A DNA stretch of 64,000 bases, taken from assembly GCF_020991005.1 (NCBI RefSeq), contig NZ_JAJLLW010000001.1, positions 124,001 to 188,000 of the forward strand, read 5' to 3'. Positions 24,367 through 33,040 of the stretch are shown one piece after another. Position numbers and translations under genes: made by a program. Within the stretch, counting starts at the first letter, position 1, and each line of letters begins with the position of its first letter. The notes below the pieces were generated by a model, which ran no database searches, was not told the origin of the DNA, and worked only from the letters and a program-made list of their open reading frames with translations. The DNA is from Halomonas sp. CUBES01 (GTDB lineage: Bacteria > Pseudomonadota > Gammaproteobacteria > Pseudomonadales > Halomonadaceae).

Positions 24367-24540
24367 TTAGCCTGCTGACGGCCACATCGCCTCGTTGAGT
24401 TCTTCCAGCACGTTATCCAGCTGTTCGCTGAGCACCTTGACCAGCTACTTGGCCAGACGCTGCAGCCACTTGCGCTGGTTGGCGTTCCAGGCGTGCTGGG
24501 TGAGGATAGTATCCATGGCCTCGGCCACGCGAGGCTCTCT
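24367..24540 (-). pseudogene. hsdR: Remnant of type I restriction endonuclease HsdR, C-terminal end
   Basis: On the minus strand the frame reads RVAEAMDTILTQHAWNANQR and continues KWLQRLAK to an in-frame stop, then EQLDNVLEELNEAMWPSAG to a final stop. These are the two helices that close type I HsdR proteins, with the 40 or so residues that normally separate them missing and a TAG in between. The rest of the gene is absent; its upstream edge runs into the 3' end of the lacI-type gene. With the hsdM piece on the other side of rloAB, it shows that a complete type I locus once stood here. Confidence 0.62.
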
Positions 24541-24590
24541 TTGTTTGGCACTCGAACCGCTTGGCCGACGAGGCGGGGGCGAGCGGTCAT

Positions 24591-25604
24591 TCAAGTCAAA
24601 CCTACCTTAGCGGGCGGCGCGGTGGAACCGCGTACTACCAGCCGGGGAGGGAAGTTCTGGTGGGCAATGGCCTGCTCGGGCTGGTCGATAAGCGCGGTGA
24701 TCAGTTGAACCCCATAATTGGCCATCTCTTCCACCGGGGCGTGGATCGTGGTCAGGCTAGGCACCATGTGGCGTGCGTACATCTCATCGTCGTAACCCAC
24801 CACCGATATATCGTGGGGTAGCGCATAGCCCTGCGCGCGCAGGGCGCCCATGGCGCTGATGGCCATCTCGTCGTTGCCGGTAACGAGGCCGGTAAAGGCC
24901 ACGCCGCGTTCATGGAGCGTCCTGACGCCAGCGGCACCGCTGGCTTCGGTGAAGTTGCCTTCCACAACGGCCCCCTCCGGCACGTCCAGACCGGCTTCGT
25001 CCATGGCGCGTTGAAACCCGGCCAGGCGGTGGTGAGCGTCCTGCTTGAACAGCGAGCCGGTCAAGCACGCAATCCGCTGATGGCCCAGGTCGATCAGATG
25101 CCGTGTGGCGAGATAGCCGCCAAGGACGTTGTCCGCCACGACACACTGGTCGGCCAGCGCGTCGACGTGGCGGTTGAGCACCACCAGCGGTACCCGGTCG
25201 GCCAGCTTGCCCAGCGCGGCGTCGCTCATGCCGTCGGCGTGGACGAGCAGGCCGTCGCAGCGCTTGCTGAGCAGGAAGTGAATGGCGGCCTGCTCCTGTT
25301 CCGCATCGCTCTGGCCGGAAGCGACGATGAGCGACATCTGCCTGTCACGTAGCGTCGTTTCCACCGTGGTGAGTAGCCGCCCGATGAAGGGGCCTGCCAG
25401 GTGGGAGATCAATAGCCCTACGCTGAAAGATCGATTGAAGGCCAATGAGCGCGCGAAGGCGTTGGGGGCGTAGTCGAGCGTTGCCATGGCGCGTTCGACG
25501 CGCCGACGGGTCTGTTCGTTGACCGGCGCATCGCCCGTCATAACCCGCGATACGGTGGCGACCGATACGCCTGCCTTTTTCGCCACATCACGAATGTTTG
25601 CCAT
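24591..25604 (-). CDS. LacI-family transcriptional repressor
   Basis: The 337-residue protein begins MANIRDVAKKAGVSVATVSR, the LacI helix-turn-helix. The hinge helix and a periplasmic-binding-protein-like sugar-sensing domain follow. I start it at the ATG at 25604, which has AGGGAG upstream; a longer frame from 25625 lacks one. It diverges from the GPH symporter gene and should bind the two tandem operators at 25705-25736, releasing them when the imported sugar or its hydrolysis product is present. Its 3' end lies at the restriction-locus scar, so the tail could be slightly altered. Confidence 0.88.
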   Translation of the reverse strand: MANIRDVAKKAGVSVATVSRVMTGDAPVNEQTRRRVERAMATLDYAPNAFARSLAFNRSFSVGLLISHLAGPFIGRLLTTVETTLRDRQMSLIVASGQSDAEQEQAAIHFLLSKRCDGLLVHADGMSDAALGKLADRVPLVVLNRHVDALADQCVVADNVLGGYLATRHLIDLGHQRIACLTGSLFKQDAHHRLAGFQRAMDEAGLDVPEGAVVEGNFTEASGAAGVRTLHERGVAFTGLVTGNDEMAISAMGALRAQGYALPHDISVVGYDDEMYARHMVPSLTTIHAPVEEMANYGVQLITALIDQPEQAIAHQNFPPRLVVRGSTAPPAKVGLT

Positions 25605-25704
25605 GAGGCTCCCTGTTGTTGTCACCAGGCCGAAGTATGCCGCTCATCGAGATGAGTCGCTATCGACAAAAGGTGTATACCTGTCGACGGGGGCTGCTAC
25701 TAGC

Positions 25705-25736
25705 ATGTAACCAGTTACTTATGTAACGCGTTACAT
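25705..25736. promoter_or_regulatory. Tandem LacI-type operators
   Basis: ATGTAACGCGTTACAT at 25721-25736 is a perfect 16-bp palindrome with the central CG typical of LacI-family sites. Immediately before it, ATGTAACCAGTTACTT at 25705-25720 is a second copy that keeps 6 of 8 dyad pairs. The pair ends 15 bases before the symporter start, so bound repressor would block transcription or initiation. A further CGACA/TGTCG inverted repeat lies at 25664-25686. Confidence 0.78.
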
Positions 25737-25751
25737 GGTGGGGAGTGATTT

Positions 25752-27074
25752 ATGCTGACACGACAAGAAAAACTAAGCTTTGGCATCGGGGATTTTGCCT
25801 TCGCGTTCACCTGGGCCTCCATATCGCTTTATCTGATGTATTTCTATACCGATGTGTTCGGCATCAACCCCGCGCTGGTGGGGACGCTATTTCTTGCCGC
25901 ACGGCTCTGGGATGCGATTACCGATCCGCTAGTGGGCGTGCTTAGCGACCGGACGCGCACCCGGTTTGGCCGCCTGAGGCCCTATCTGTTGTGGTTTTCG
26001 CTGCCGCTGGGGGTGTTACTGTGGCTGACCTTTACCACGCCTGAGCTCAGTCCAGCGGCCAAGGTGGCGTATGCCTTTGCGACCTACATGCTGCTGATGG
26101 GGTTTTACACGCTGGTCAATATTCCCTATTCGGCACTGCCGGTATCGATGACGACCGATAATCAGGAGCGACGGGATCTCAGCAATCTGCGCATGATCTG
26201 TTCGTATGCCGCTTTCGTCGGGTTGAGCTACGCCACCCTGCCGCTGGTCCACTGGTTGGGAGGCGGCGACGACGCCCTGGGGTTTTCGCGGGTGTTCGCG
26301 CTGTACGGCACGATCACGTTCGGGGTGTTGATGCTTACCTTCAAGGGTGTCAAGGAGCACCACACCGAGGGTGAAAGCGCGGGTAACCCGCTGACCAGCT
26401 TTAAAGACGTCGCAAAGACCAAACCCTTCTGGCTGATGTTCGCGACCTGCACGTTGATTTTTACCCTGATGCTGATGCCCGACTCGGTGGCGGTCTACTT
26501 CTTCAAGTATTACCTGGGTGATGAAGAGGGCGTCTCGCTCTTTCTGGCCTGTGGCTATCTGGCATTGATCGCCGGTGTACTGATCAACCAGTTCGTCTTG
26601 AATCGCTTCTGCAAGCGCAGCGTCATGCTCTGGACCAATTTGGGATACGCGGTGGCGCTGGTGGGCTTTTTCTTTGCAGCCGACATGGCGGCGCCGATCT
26701 ACTTTGGGGCTTTCATGCTGATCAAGCTGCTTTCCGGCATCGTGGCCGCCACCATGTGGGCGATGGTGGCCGATATTGCCGACTACGTGGAGTATCGCTC
26801 GGGGCGTCGGGCAACCGGCGCCTCGACCAGCGCCGTGACCTTCAGCCATAAATTTGGCATGAGCGTCGGCGGGCTGTTGACCGGCACCCTGTTCAGCGTT
26901 TTTGGCTATGTGGCCAACGCTGAACAGAGCGACGCCGTGTTGCTGCTGCTGAAGTCCATGATGAGCGTGCTGCCGGCGGTCGGTGCGCTGGGCGTGTTTG
27001 GCCTGATGCTGCGCTATCCGCTGAGCGACGCCGTCATGGCCAAGGTAAGGCGGCAAAAGCCGACCACCAACTGA
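25752..27074 (+). CDS. GPH-family sugar:cation symporter
   Basis: The 440-residue protein has twelve predicted membrane helices and the glycoside-pentoside-hexuronide family signatures near the N-terminus: ISLYLMYFYTDVFGI, then LWDAITDPLVGVLSDRTRTR. These transporters import glycosides or disaccharides with Na+ or H+. It is the first gene after the LacI operators and is followed 80 bases later by a cytosolic GH3 glycosidase, so it should bring in that enzyme's substrate. Both the sugar and the coupling ion are undetermined. Confidence 0.88.
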   Translation: MLTRQEKLSFGIGDFAFAFTWASISLYLMYFYTDVFGINPALVGTLFLAARLWDAITDPLVGVLSDRTRTRFGRLRPYLLWFSLPLGVLLWLTFTTPELSPAAKVAYAFATYMLLMGFYTLVNIPYSALPVSMTTDNQERRDLSNLRMICSYAAFVGLSYATLPLVHWLGGGDDALGFSRVFALYGTITFGVLMLTFKGVKEHHTEGESAGNPLTSFKDVAKTKPFWLMFATCTLIFTLMLMPDSVAVYFFKYYLGDEEGVSLFLACGYLALIAGVLINQFVLNRFCKRSVMLWTNLGYAVALVGFFFAADMAAPIYFGAFMLIKLLSGIVAATMWAMVADIADYVEYRSGRRATGASTSAVTFSHKFGMSVGGLLTGTLFSVFGYVANAEQSDAVLLLLKSMMSVLPAVGALGVFGLMLRYPLSDAVMAKVRRQKPTTN

Positions 27075-27154
27075 GCGCGTTTGGCCGAGCCGTCGTCGGC
27101 CAACCCTGAATGAGCAACAGCGCGACCCACCACTGCAAGGAAAAGGAGCCGTCC

Positions 27155-29440
27155 ATGCGTCCGATCAATGAAACGCTTGCCGCGATGACCCTCGAAGAGA
27201 AAGCCGCCCTCTGTTCGGGTCAAGATTTCTGGACAACCCGTGCCATCGAGCATCTCGATGTTCCTGCCCTTATGCTCTCCGATGGCCCCCATGGCCTGCG
27301 CAAGCAGCCCGATGGCCCCGGCGCCGACCATGCCGGGCTGCTGGATAGTGTACCGGCGACGTGCTTTCCCACCGCAGCGGGTCTGGCAAGCTCCTGGGAT
27401 ACGGCGCTACTGACCACCCTGGGCGAAGCGCTGGGCGACGAGGCACAGAGCGAGGGCGTGGATGTGGTGCTGGGGCCGGGCACCAATATCAAGCGCTCAC
27501 CGCTGTGCGGGCGTAACTTCGAGTACTTCTCGGAAGATCCGCTGCTTTCCTCCCGGCTTGCCAGCGCGCATATTCAGGGCGTGCAGGCGAAGGGCGTGGG
27601 CGCATCGCTCAAGCACTTTGCGGCCAACAACCAGGAACACCGGCGTATGTCGGTGGATGCGCGTATCGATGAGCGCGCCCTGCGCGAAATTTACCTGGCG
27701 AGCTTCGAAGAGGCCGTCAAGCAGGCCGAACCCTGGACGGTGATGTGCGCCTATAACCGTGTCAACGGCCCCTACTGCAGTGAACATGCGCGGCTATTGA
27801 GCGAGATACTGCGCGAGGAGTGGGGGTTTGACGGCGTCGTGGTGTCGGACTGGGGCGCGGTCAACGAGCGCGTGGCCGGACTTGAGGCGGGTTTGGAGCT
27901 GGAAATGCCGGGCAGCGGCGACACCCGCACCCGGGAGATTGTCGCGGCGGTGGAACAGGGGCGTCTCGACGAGGCGGTGCTGGATCGAGCTGTGGAGCGT
28001 TTGCTGAGGCTGATTCAACGAACGTCGACACGGCGCCGTCCCGAGTCCCGCGTCGATCTCGACGACCACCACCAGCTTGCCCGGCGCATTGCCCGTGAGT
28101 CCATGGTGCTGCTCAAGAATGAGGGTGCGCTGCCGTTGGCTGCCGGTCAGCGCGTGGCGGTAATCGGCGAGTTTGCCACCCGGCCCCGTTTTCAGGGCGG
28201 CGGCAGCTCCCACGTCAACCCGTACCGGGTCGACACGCCGTTGGATGCCATGCAGGCTCGCGGCGAGCAGGTGGATTATGCCCAGGGCGTTGCCATCGAC
28301 CGGGACGATATCGATCAGGCGCTGCTCGATGAGGCGGTTAAATGTGCGCAAAACGCCGAGGTCGCGGTGCTGTTTCTTGGCCTGCCTGAGCGTTATGAGT
28401 CAGAGGGTTATGACCGTCAGCACCTCGATATGCCCGCCAACCAGCATGCGCTGATCGAGGCGGTGCACGCGGTTCAGCCCAATATCGTGGTGGTGCTGGC
28501 CAACGGCTCGCCGGTGACGATGCCCTGGCTTGCCAAGGCGTCCGCCGTGCTGGAAGCCTACCTGGGTGGCCAGGCGATGGGGGTGGCCGTCACCGACCTG
28601 TTGTTTGGCGATGCTTCGCCCTGCGGCAAGCTCGCCGAGACCTTCCCTCAGCGCCTGGAAGACACGCCTTGCCATCTGGACTTTCCCGGCACCGGGGACG
28701 TGGTCAATTACAGCGAGGGCATCTTTGTCGGCTACCGTTATGTTGAGGCGAAACGGATGGCGCCGCTGTTTCCCTTCGGTCACGGGCTGAGTTATACCAC
28801 CTTCGAGTACCAGGACCTGACGCTGTCGAGCCGGGCCATGAGCGCCGATGAAACGCTAGAGGTGCAGGTAGCGGTAACCAATACGGGCCGGCGGGCAGGG
28901 AAAGAGATCGTTCAGCTTTATATCAGCGACCATTCCCGGACCTTGCCGGTCGCGCCCAAGGCGCTGCGCCACTTCGCCAAGGTGTATCTCGTGCCGGGCG
29001 CGTCGACCACGCTGCGTTTCACACTCTCCCGGCGTGACTTCGCCTATTTTGATGTCGAACGCAATGCTTGGCGGGTGCCGAGCGGCCAGTTCGTGGTGCG
29101 AATAGGTGCCTCGTCCGCGGATATCCGGCTTAGCCAGTCGCTGCAGGTGCGCGGTGATGCCCCCACCGTGCCGCATCTGGACCGCAATACCCTGGTAGGC
29201 GACCTCGAGGGCTTTCCGGCCCTCAAGCAAACCCTGCGCGATGAGCTGGCGTCACTTGCCAGCCAGAGCCCGCTACTCACGGCATTGGCCGAGGAGCCAG
29301 CGGATGAAGCACAAGGCGATGAGATGATCGCTGCCATGCTGCGCTATATGCCGCTGCGCTCGCTGGTGGCGTTCACCGCAGGGGCCTTAGACGAGACCCG
29401 GCTCGACCGGCTCGTGGCGCGTCTTCGTCAGAGGGCTTGA
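27155..29440 (+). CDS. Glycoside hydrolase family 3 beta-glycosidase
   Basis: The 761-residue protein has the GH3 layout: a TIM barrel with LKHFAANNQEHRR and the nucleophile Asp232 in VVVSDWGAV, an alpha/beta sandwich (FQGGGSSHVNP), and a fibronectin-III-like end domain. No signal peptide or PA14 insert is seen, so it acts in the cytoplasm on a substrate brought in by the adjacent symporter. A further 80 residues at the C-terminus extend past the usual domain. The start at 27155 follows AAGGAG by six bases; an upstream frame from 27110 is less likely. Beta-glucosidase or beta-xylosidase activity is expected. Confidence 0.88.
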   Translation: MRPINETLAAMTLEEKAALCSGQDFWTTRAIEHLDVPALMLSDGPHGLRKQPDGPGADHAGLLDSVPATCFPTAAGLASSWDTALLTTLGEALGDEAQSEGVDVVLGPGTNIKRSPLCGRNFEYFSEDPLLSSRLASAHIQGVQAKGVGASLKHFAANNQEHRRMSVDARIDERALREIYLASFEEAVKQAEPWTVMCAYNRVNGPYCSEHARLLSEILREEWGFDGVVVSDWGAVNERVAGLEAGLELEMPGSGDTRTREIVAAVEQGRLDEAVLDRAVERLLRLIQRTSTRRRPESRVDLDDHHQLARRIARESMVLLKNEGALPLAAGQRVAVIGEFATRPRFQGGGSSHVNPYRVDTPLDAMQARGEQVDYAQGVAIDRDDIDQALLDEAVKCAQNAEVAVLFLGLPERYESEGYDRQHLDMPANQHALIEAVHAVQPNIVVVLANGSPVTMPWLAKASAVLEAYLGGQAMGVAVTDLLFGDASPCGKLAETFPQRLEDTPCHLDFPGTGDVVNYSEGIFVGYRYVEAKRMAPLFPFGHGLSYTTFEYQDLTLSSRAMSADETLEVQVAVTNTGRRAGKEIVQLYISDHSRTLPVAPKALRHFAKVYLVPGASTTLRFTLSRRDFAYFDVERNAWRVPSGQFVVRIGASSADIRLSQSLQVRGDAPTVPHLDRNTLVGDLEGFPALKQTLRDELASLASQSPLLTALAEEPADEAQGDEMIAAMLRYMPLRSLVAFTAGALDETRLDRLVARLRQRA

Positions 29441-29445
29441 GGCCA

Positions 29446-31362
29446 ATGAACATTATCACAAGGCGTTGTCTTGCATCCGCAGCGATGGCAGGTGTGTTGG
29501 GCTGGTCGGTGAGCGCCCAGGCAAGCGTTACCGCCTTTGACGTGCAGGCAGTCACGGAGGCCTATCCAGAGCACGGCGATAGCCGGGTTGCCGGCTACGA
29601 AAAGATTGAAGCGGTGGCGTACTTTGCCGTGGATCCGGATTCGCCAAGGGCCAGCAAGGTAGTGGATATCGATCGGGTACCGGTCAATGAGCAAGGTGAG
29701 GTCGTCTTCAGCACCGACGTCGTCATACTCCGCCCGAAGGCTCAGGGCACAGGAATGCTGATGTATGACATACCCAATCGAGGCCGCAACTTGATGTTCC
29801 CGCTCATGAACCTGTCCGCGCCCGATGAGGCGTTTAGCGTTCAGGATCCGGGTGACGGTTTCTTGATGCGCCAGGGCGACACCATGGTGTGGAGCGGATG
29901 GCAAACGCATTTGGGCGATAAACGAATAGCGTTGAAGCTCCCAGTGGCCGACGGGGTGGCGGGCATGTCCCGGGAAGAATTTATCTTTGATAACCATGAA
30001 CCGGTCAGCGTGGCGACGCTCTCGTACCCGGCCGCCAACCAGCAGAGGGAAGCGGCGAGCCTGACGGTGCGACCCACGCCCGATGCGCCAAGGCAGGTGC
30101 TGGAAGGTCTGTCGTTTCGATACCTGGATGATACGCACATCGAGATTGTGCGGCCTGAGAGCATGGATGGCGGCGCGATATATGAATTTATCTACCCTGC
30201 TCGAGACGCTGAGCCGAGCGGGTTAGGCATGCTGGCGACCAGTGACCTCGTTTCTTTTCTGCGCGGGTCGCCCGGGCATGATGTGCCATCGCCGCTGGAC
30301 GATATCGCGCACACGATGGCGCTGGGGATTTCTCAGTCGGGGCGTTTTCTGCGCGACTTGATTTACCAGGGCTATAATGCGGATGCATCGGGCAACCGTG
30401 TTTTTGACGGCGCCATGGTGCACATCGCGGGGTCAAGAAAGACCTTCACCAACTATCGTTTCGCCCAGCCCGGAAGGTTCTCACGGCAGCACGAAGATCA
30501 CGATGCGCCTGGCGATCAATTCCCCTTCAGCTATGTCGAGACAGAGGATCCCTACAGCGGTCGCCGCGATAGTATCCTGGCAGCCTGTCGACAAACCGAG
30601 ACATGCCCCAGGCTGATGCATACCGACACCTCCGCCGAATTCTGGCAGGCACGGGCTTCCCTGGTATCAACCTCGCCGCAAGGGCAGCCGTTACGCATGC
30701 CGGATGACGTCAGGCTTTACTTCTTCTCTGGCGCGCCTCATTTCAACGCCTGGGGCGCCCAGTCAACGACCAACGACATATGTCAGTACCCGACTAACCC
30801 TCTCAGCGTCGCGCCCAGCATGCGGGCACTGATCCGCGCGATGCAGGCATGGGTGATGAATGACCAGCCACCTCCCGCAAGCCACTATCCAGGGTTGGCG
30901 GGTGACGACACCCTGGTTGCCCCGGGCGCTCTAGACCTGCCTGCCTTTTACGAAGAGGTGCCTGAACCGCCGATCAATACACTGCTGGCCCGCCGCCATG
31001 ACGTGCTGCCGCCGTCGTCGGGTGGTTCTGCATATAGCCTCAGCGTTCCCCGCGTCGACGAAGATGGCATCGACCTTGGGGGGATCCGTCAGCCTTATGT
31101 GGCGGCGCCGCTGGGTAGCTATCTGGGGTGGAACCTGCGTGATGAGGGATATGCCAAAGGCCAGCTATGTAACTTGGCGGGCAGCTTCATTGCCTTTGGC
31201 AACGACACCCCCCGCGATCCCAGAACACCGGTACGCGAGCGCTATCCCACGGCGCAGGCGTATCGAGAGGCGTTGAACACGTCAATTGAGGGACTCGTCG
31301 AAGAGGGGCTGATGCTTGACGCGGATCGTTCCTGGGTGCTGGAACAAGCGCCCCGGTGGTGA
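29446..31362 (+). CDS. Exported alpha/beta hydrolase-domain protein
   Basis: The 638-residue protein starts with a signal peptide (AAMAGVLGWSVSAQAS) and carries a nucleophile elbow GISQSGR with Ser296. It resembles large alpha/beta-hydrolase-domain proteins of poorly defined function (the Abhydrolase_10 type). The ATG at 29446 lies six bases after the GH3 stop, and GAGG overlaps that stop, so translation is coupled. In this setting it could be a periplasmic esterase that removes acyl or aromatic groups from a glycoside before import. That role is inference. Confidence 0.75.
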   Translation: MNIITRRCLASAAMAGVLGWSVSAQASVTAFDVQAVTEAYPEHGDSRVAGYEKIEAVAYFAVDPDSPRASKVVDIDRVPVNEQGEVVFSTDVVILRPKAQGTGMLMYDIPNRGRNLMFPLMNLSAPDEAFSVQDPGDGFLMRQGDTMVWSGWQTHLGDKRIALKLPVADGVAGMSREEFIFDNHEPVSVATLSYPAANQQREAASLTVRPTPDAPRQVLEGLSFRYLDDTHIEIVRPESMDGGAIYEFIYPARDAEPSGLGMLATSDLVSFLRGSPGHDVPSPLDDIAHTMALGISQSGRFLRDLIYQGYNADASGNRVFDGAMVHIAGSRKTFTNYRFAQPGRFSRQHEDHDAPGDQFPFSYVETEDPYSGRRDSILAACRQTETCPRLMHTDTSAEFWQARASLVSTSPQGQPLRMPDDVRLYFFSGAPHFNAWGAQSTTNDICQYPTNPLSVAPSMRALIRAMQAWVMNDQPPPASHYPGLAGDDTLVAPGALDLPAFYEEVPEPPINTLLARRHDVLPPSSGGSAYSLSVPRVDEDGIDLGGIRQPYVAAPLGSYLGWNLRDEGYAKGQLCNLAGSFIAFGNDTPRDPRTPVRERYPTAQAYREALNTSIEGLVEEGLMLDADRSWVLEQAPRW

Positions 31363-31480
31363 CTGGGTCGCTCGGTGGCGTGGGATCTGCCCATAGCGTT
31401 TAGGGCGAGTTGACCACTCCGGTGTCGACGGTGCTCGTCGGTGTCTATCTTTTGCAGAGTACCGTCACAGAGGCCACCCC

Positions 31481-32056
31481 ATGCCCACCCTTCGTCACAT
31501 GCTAGTGAACCTGCTCCTCGTGCTACTGGGCGCGCTGCCGCTCGGTGTTCAGGCCAACGAGGCCATCTGGCAGGCGCTCGAGGAGGGTGGCCTGGTGATG
31601 CTGATGCGCCATGCGCTGGCGCCGGGCATCGGCGACCCGCCCGGGTTCGAACGTGGCCGCTGCGAAACCCAGCGCAACCTATCTGAGGAGGGGCGTGCCG
31701 AGGCGCGGGCGATTGGTGAGGCGTTTCGCGAGCGGGATATCCCCATCGGGGCGGTGTACGCGTCGCGCTGGTGTCGGGCGCTGGATACCGCCGAGCTCAT
31801 GGAACTGGGCGACGTCGAGCCTGCGCCGTGGCTGGACTCGTTCTTTCGCGGACGCGGTGATCGGGACGTCATCACCCAAGCCGCCCGCGAGCAGATAGTC
31901 GCCTGGGAAAGGTCAGGCAATATGCTGCTGGTAACCCATCAGGTGAATATCTCGGCGCTCGCCGGGCGCGGCGTGGGCTCGGGCGAGATGGTGGTGGTGC
32001 GCCCGGCCGCGGATGGGCTGGAGGTGGTGGGACGACTGGACGTTCGCGCGCCGTAG
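31481..32056 (+). CDS. Secreted histidine phosphatase family protein
   Basis: This 191-residue protein has an N-terminal signal peptide (LLLVLLGALPLGVQA). The histidine-phosphatase core follows: LMRHALAPG with the phospho-accepting His, the second arginine in ASRWCRALDTA and the late His in LLVTHQVNISA. It should act in the periplasm on phosphate esters. A GAGG precedes the ATG. It stands alone between the sugar module and the pirin gene, with no clear partner. The substrate is unknown. Confidence 0.82.
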   Translation: MPTLRHMLVNLLLVLLGALPLGVQANEAIWQALEEGGLVMLMRHALAPGIGDPPGFERGRCETQRNLSEEGRAEARAIGEAFRERDIPIGAVYASRWCRALDTAELMELGDVEPAPWLDSFFRGRGDRDVITQAAREQIVAWERSGNMLLVTHQVNISALAGRGVGSGEMVVVRPAADGLEVVGRLDVRAP

Positions 32057-32156
32057 CCGGTTTCTACCAATTTCCTTCAATGAAACGAGGCAAATTATTC
32101 GCTCCTCATGGGGGCGTTGAGGTTTTACGCTGGGGGATATTAATAAGGAGATGGTT

Positions 32157-33032
32157 ATGTCCTCGAATAGCACCCAGCAAGCGCGTCATGTCATCGCCCA
32201 GCACCCGGCCAGGCGCGACGATATCGGCGATCTGGTCACCCGGCGGCCCTTGCCGGGGCCGCAGCTCGAGCAGCTCGATCCGTTTCTGTTTCTTAACCAC
32301 CACGGCCCCCAGACGTATCCGGCCCATAACCAGGGCCTGCCGTTCGGCCCACACCCGCACCGGGGCTTCGAGACGGTTACCTTTATTCTGGAAGGCTCAT
32401 TGGCCCACGCGGATAGCACTAAGCATCAGAGCGTGATCCAAGCGGGCGGCGTGCAGTGGATGACGGCGGGCAGCGGCATCGTGCATGCGGAAATTTCGCC
32501 GGAGGAGTTTCTGCGCGACGGCGGCCCGTTGGAGATCCTCCAGCTGTGGGTCAACCTGCCGTCGCGCCTGAAGATGAGCGAGCCGCGCTACGTCGGCCTG
32601 CAGCAGCCGGACATACCGGCCATCGCGTTGCCGGGCGGCGGCGAGCTGAACCTGATTGCCGGGCAGTGGCAGGAGAGCACCGGCCCTATCGACACGCTGA
32701 CCGGCGTTTTCATGTCCACGCTGCTGCTGCCGGCCGGTGGCCACGAACAGTTACCCGTGGCGCCGGGGCGGCAGGTATTTCTCTACGTGGTAAGCGGCGA
32801 GGTCACGGTGGGCGGCTCCGCCGTCAAGCCGCACCACCTGATCGAAGTGGATCGCGATGGTGACAGCCTCGATATCGACGCCGACAGCGACGCGCGCCTG
32901 CTGTTTGGCCACGGCGAGGTGATCGATGAGCCGGTGGTGTCCCACGGGCCTTTTGTGATGTCGAGCCGTGAAGAGATCGTTCAGGCGGTGGAGGACTACC
33001 AGAACGGCAAATTTGGCGGCCTCGATGCCTGA
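32157..33032 (+). CDS. Pirin family protein
   Basis: The 291-residue bicupin protein has the pirin metal-site region: FGPHPHRGFETVTFILEGS and later MTAGSGIVHAE, which provide the histidines and glutamate. Bacterial pirins are iron-binding regulators or quercetinase-like dioxygenases. The start is put at the ATG at 32157, since AAGGAG at 32145-32150 is six bases away, whereas the ATG at 32151 touches it. The gene converges with the DUF1989 gene, nine bases away. Confidence 0.88.
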   Translation: MSSNSTQQARHVIAQHPARRDDIGDLVTRRPLPGPQLEQLDPFLFLNHHGPQTYPAHNQGLPFGPHPHRGFETVTFILEGSLAHADSTKHQSVIQAGGVQWMTAGSGIVHAEISPEEFLRDGGPLEILQLWVNLPSRLKMSEPRYVGLQQPDIPAIALPGGGELNLIAGQWQESTGPIDTLTGVFMSTLLLPAGGHEQLPVAPGRQVFLYVVSGEVTVGGSAVKPHHLIEVDRDGDSLDIDADSDARLLFGHGEVIDEPVVSHGPFVMSSREEIVQAVEDYQNGKFGGLDA

Positions 33033-33040
33033 CGGGCGCG

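Noticed and set aside
24342..24590. An 82-codon minus-strand frame between rloA and the lacI-type gene
   Set aside because: The HsdR-like residues are in a different frame interrupted by a stop; this frame is only its shadow.
22286..24590. An active type I restriction-modification system
   Set aside because: hsdM and hsdR are present only as short frameshifted fragments and no hsdS is visible.
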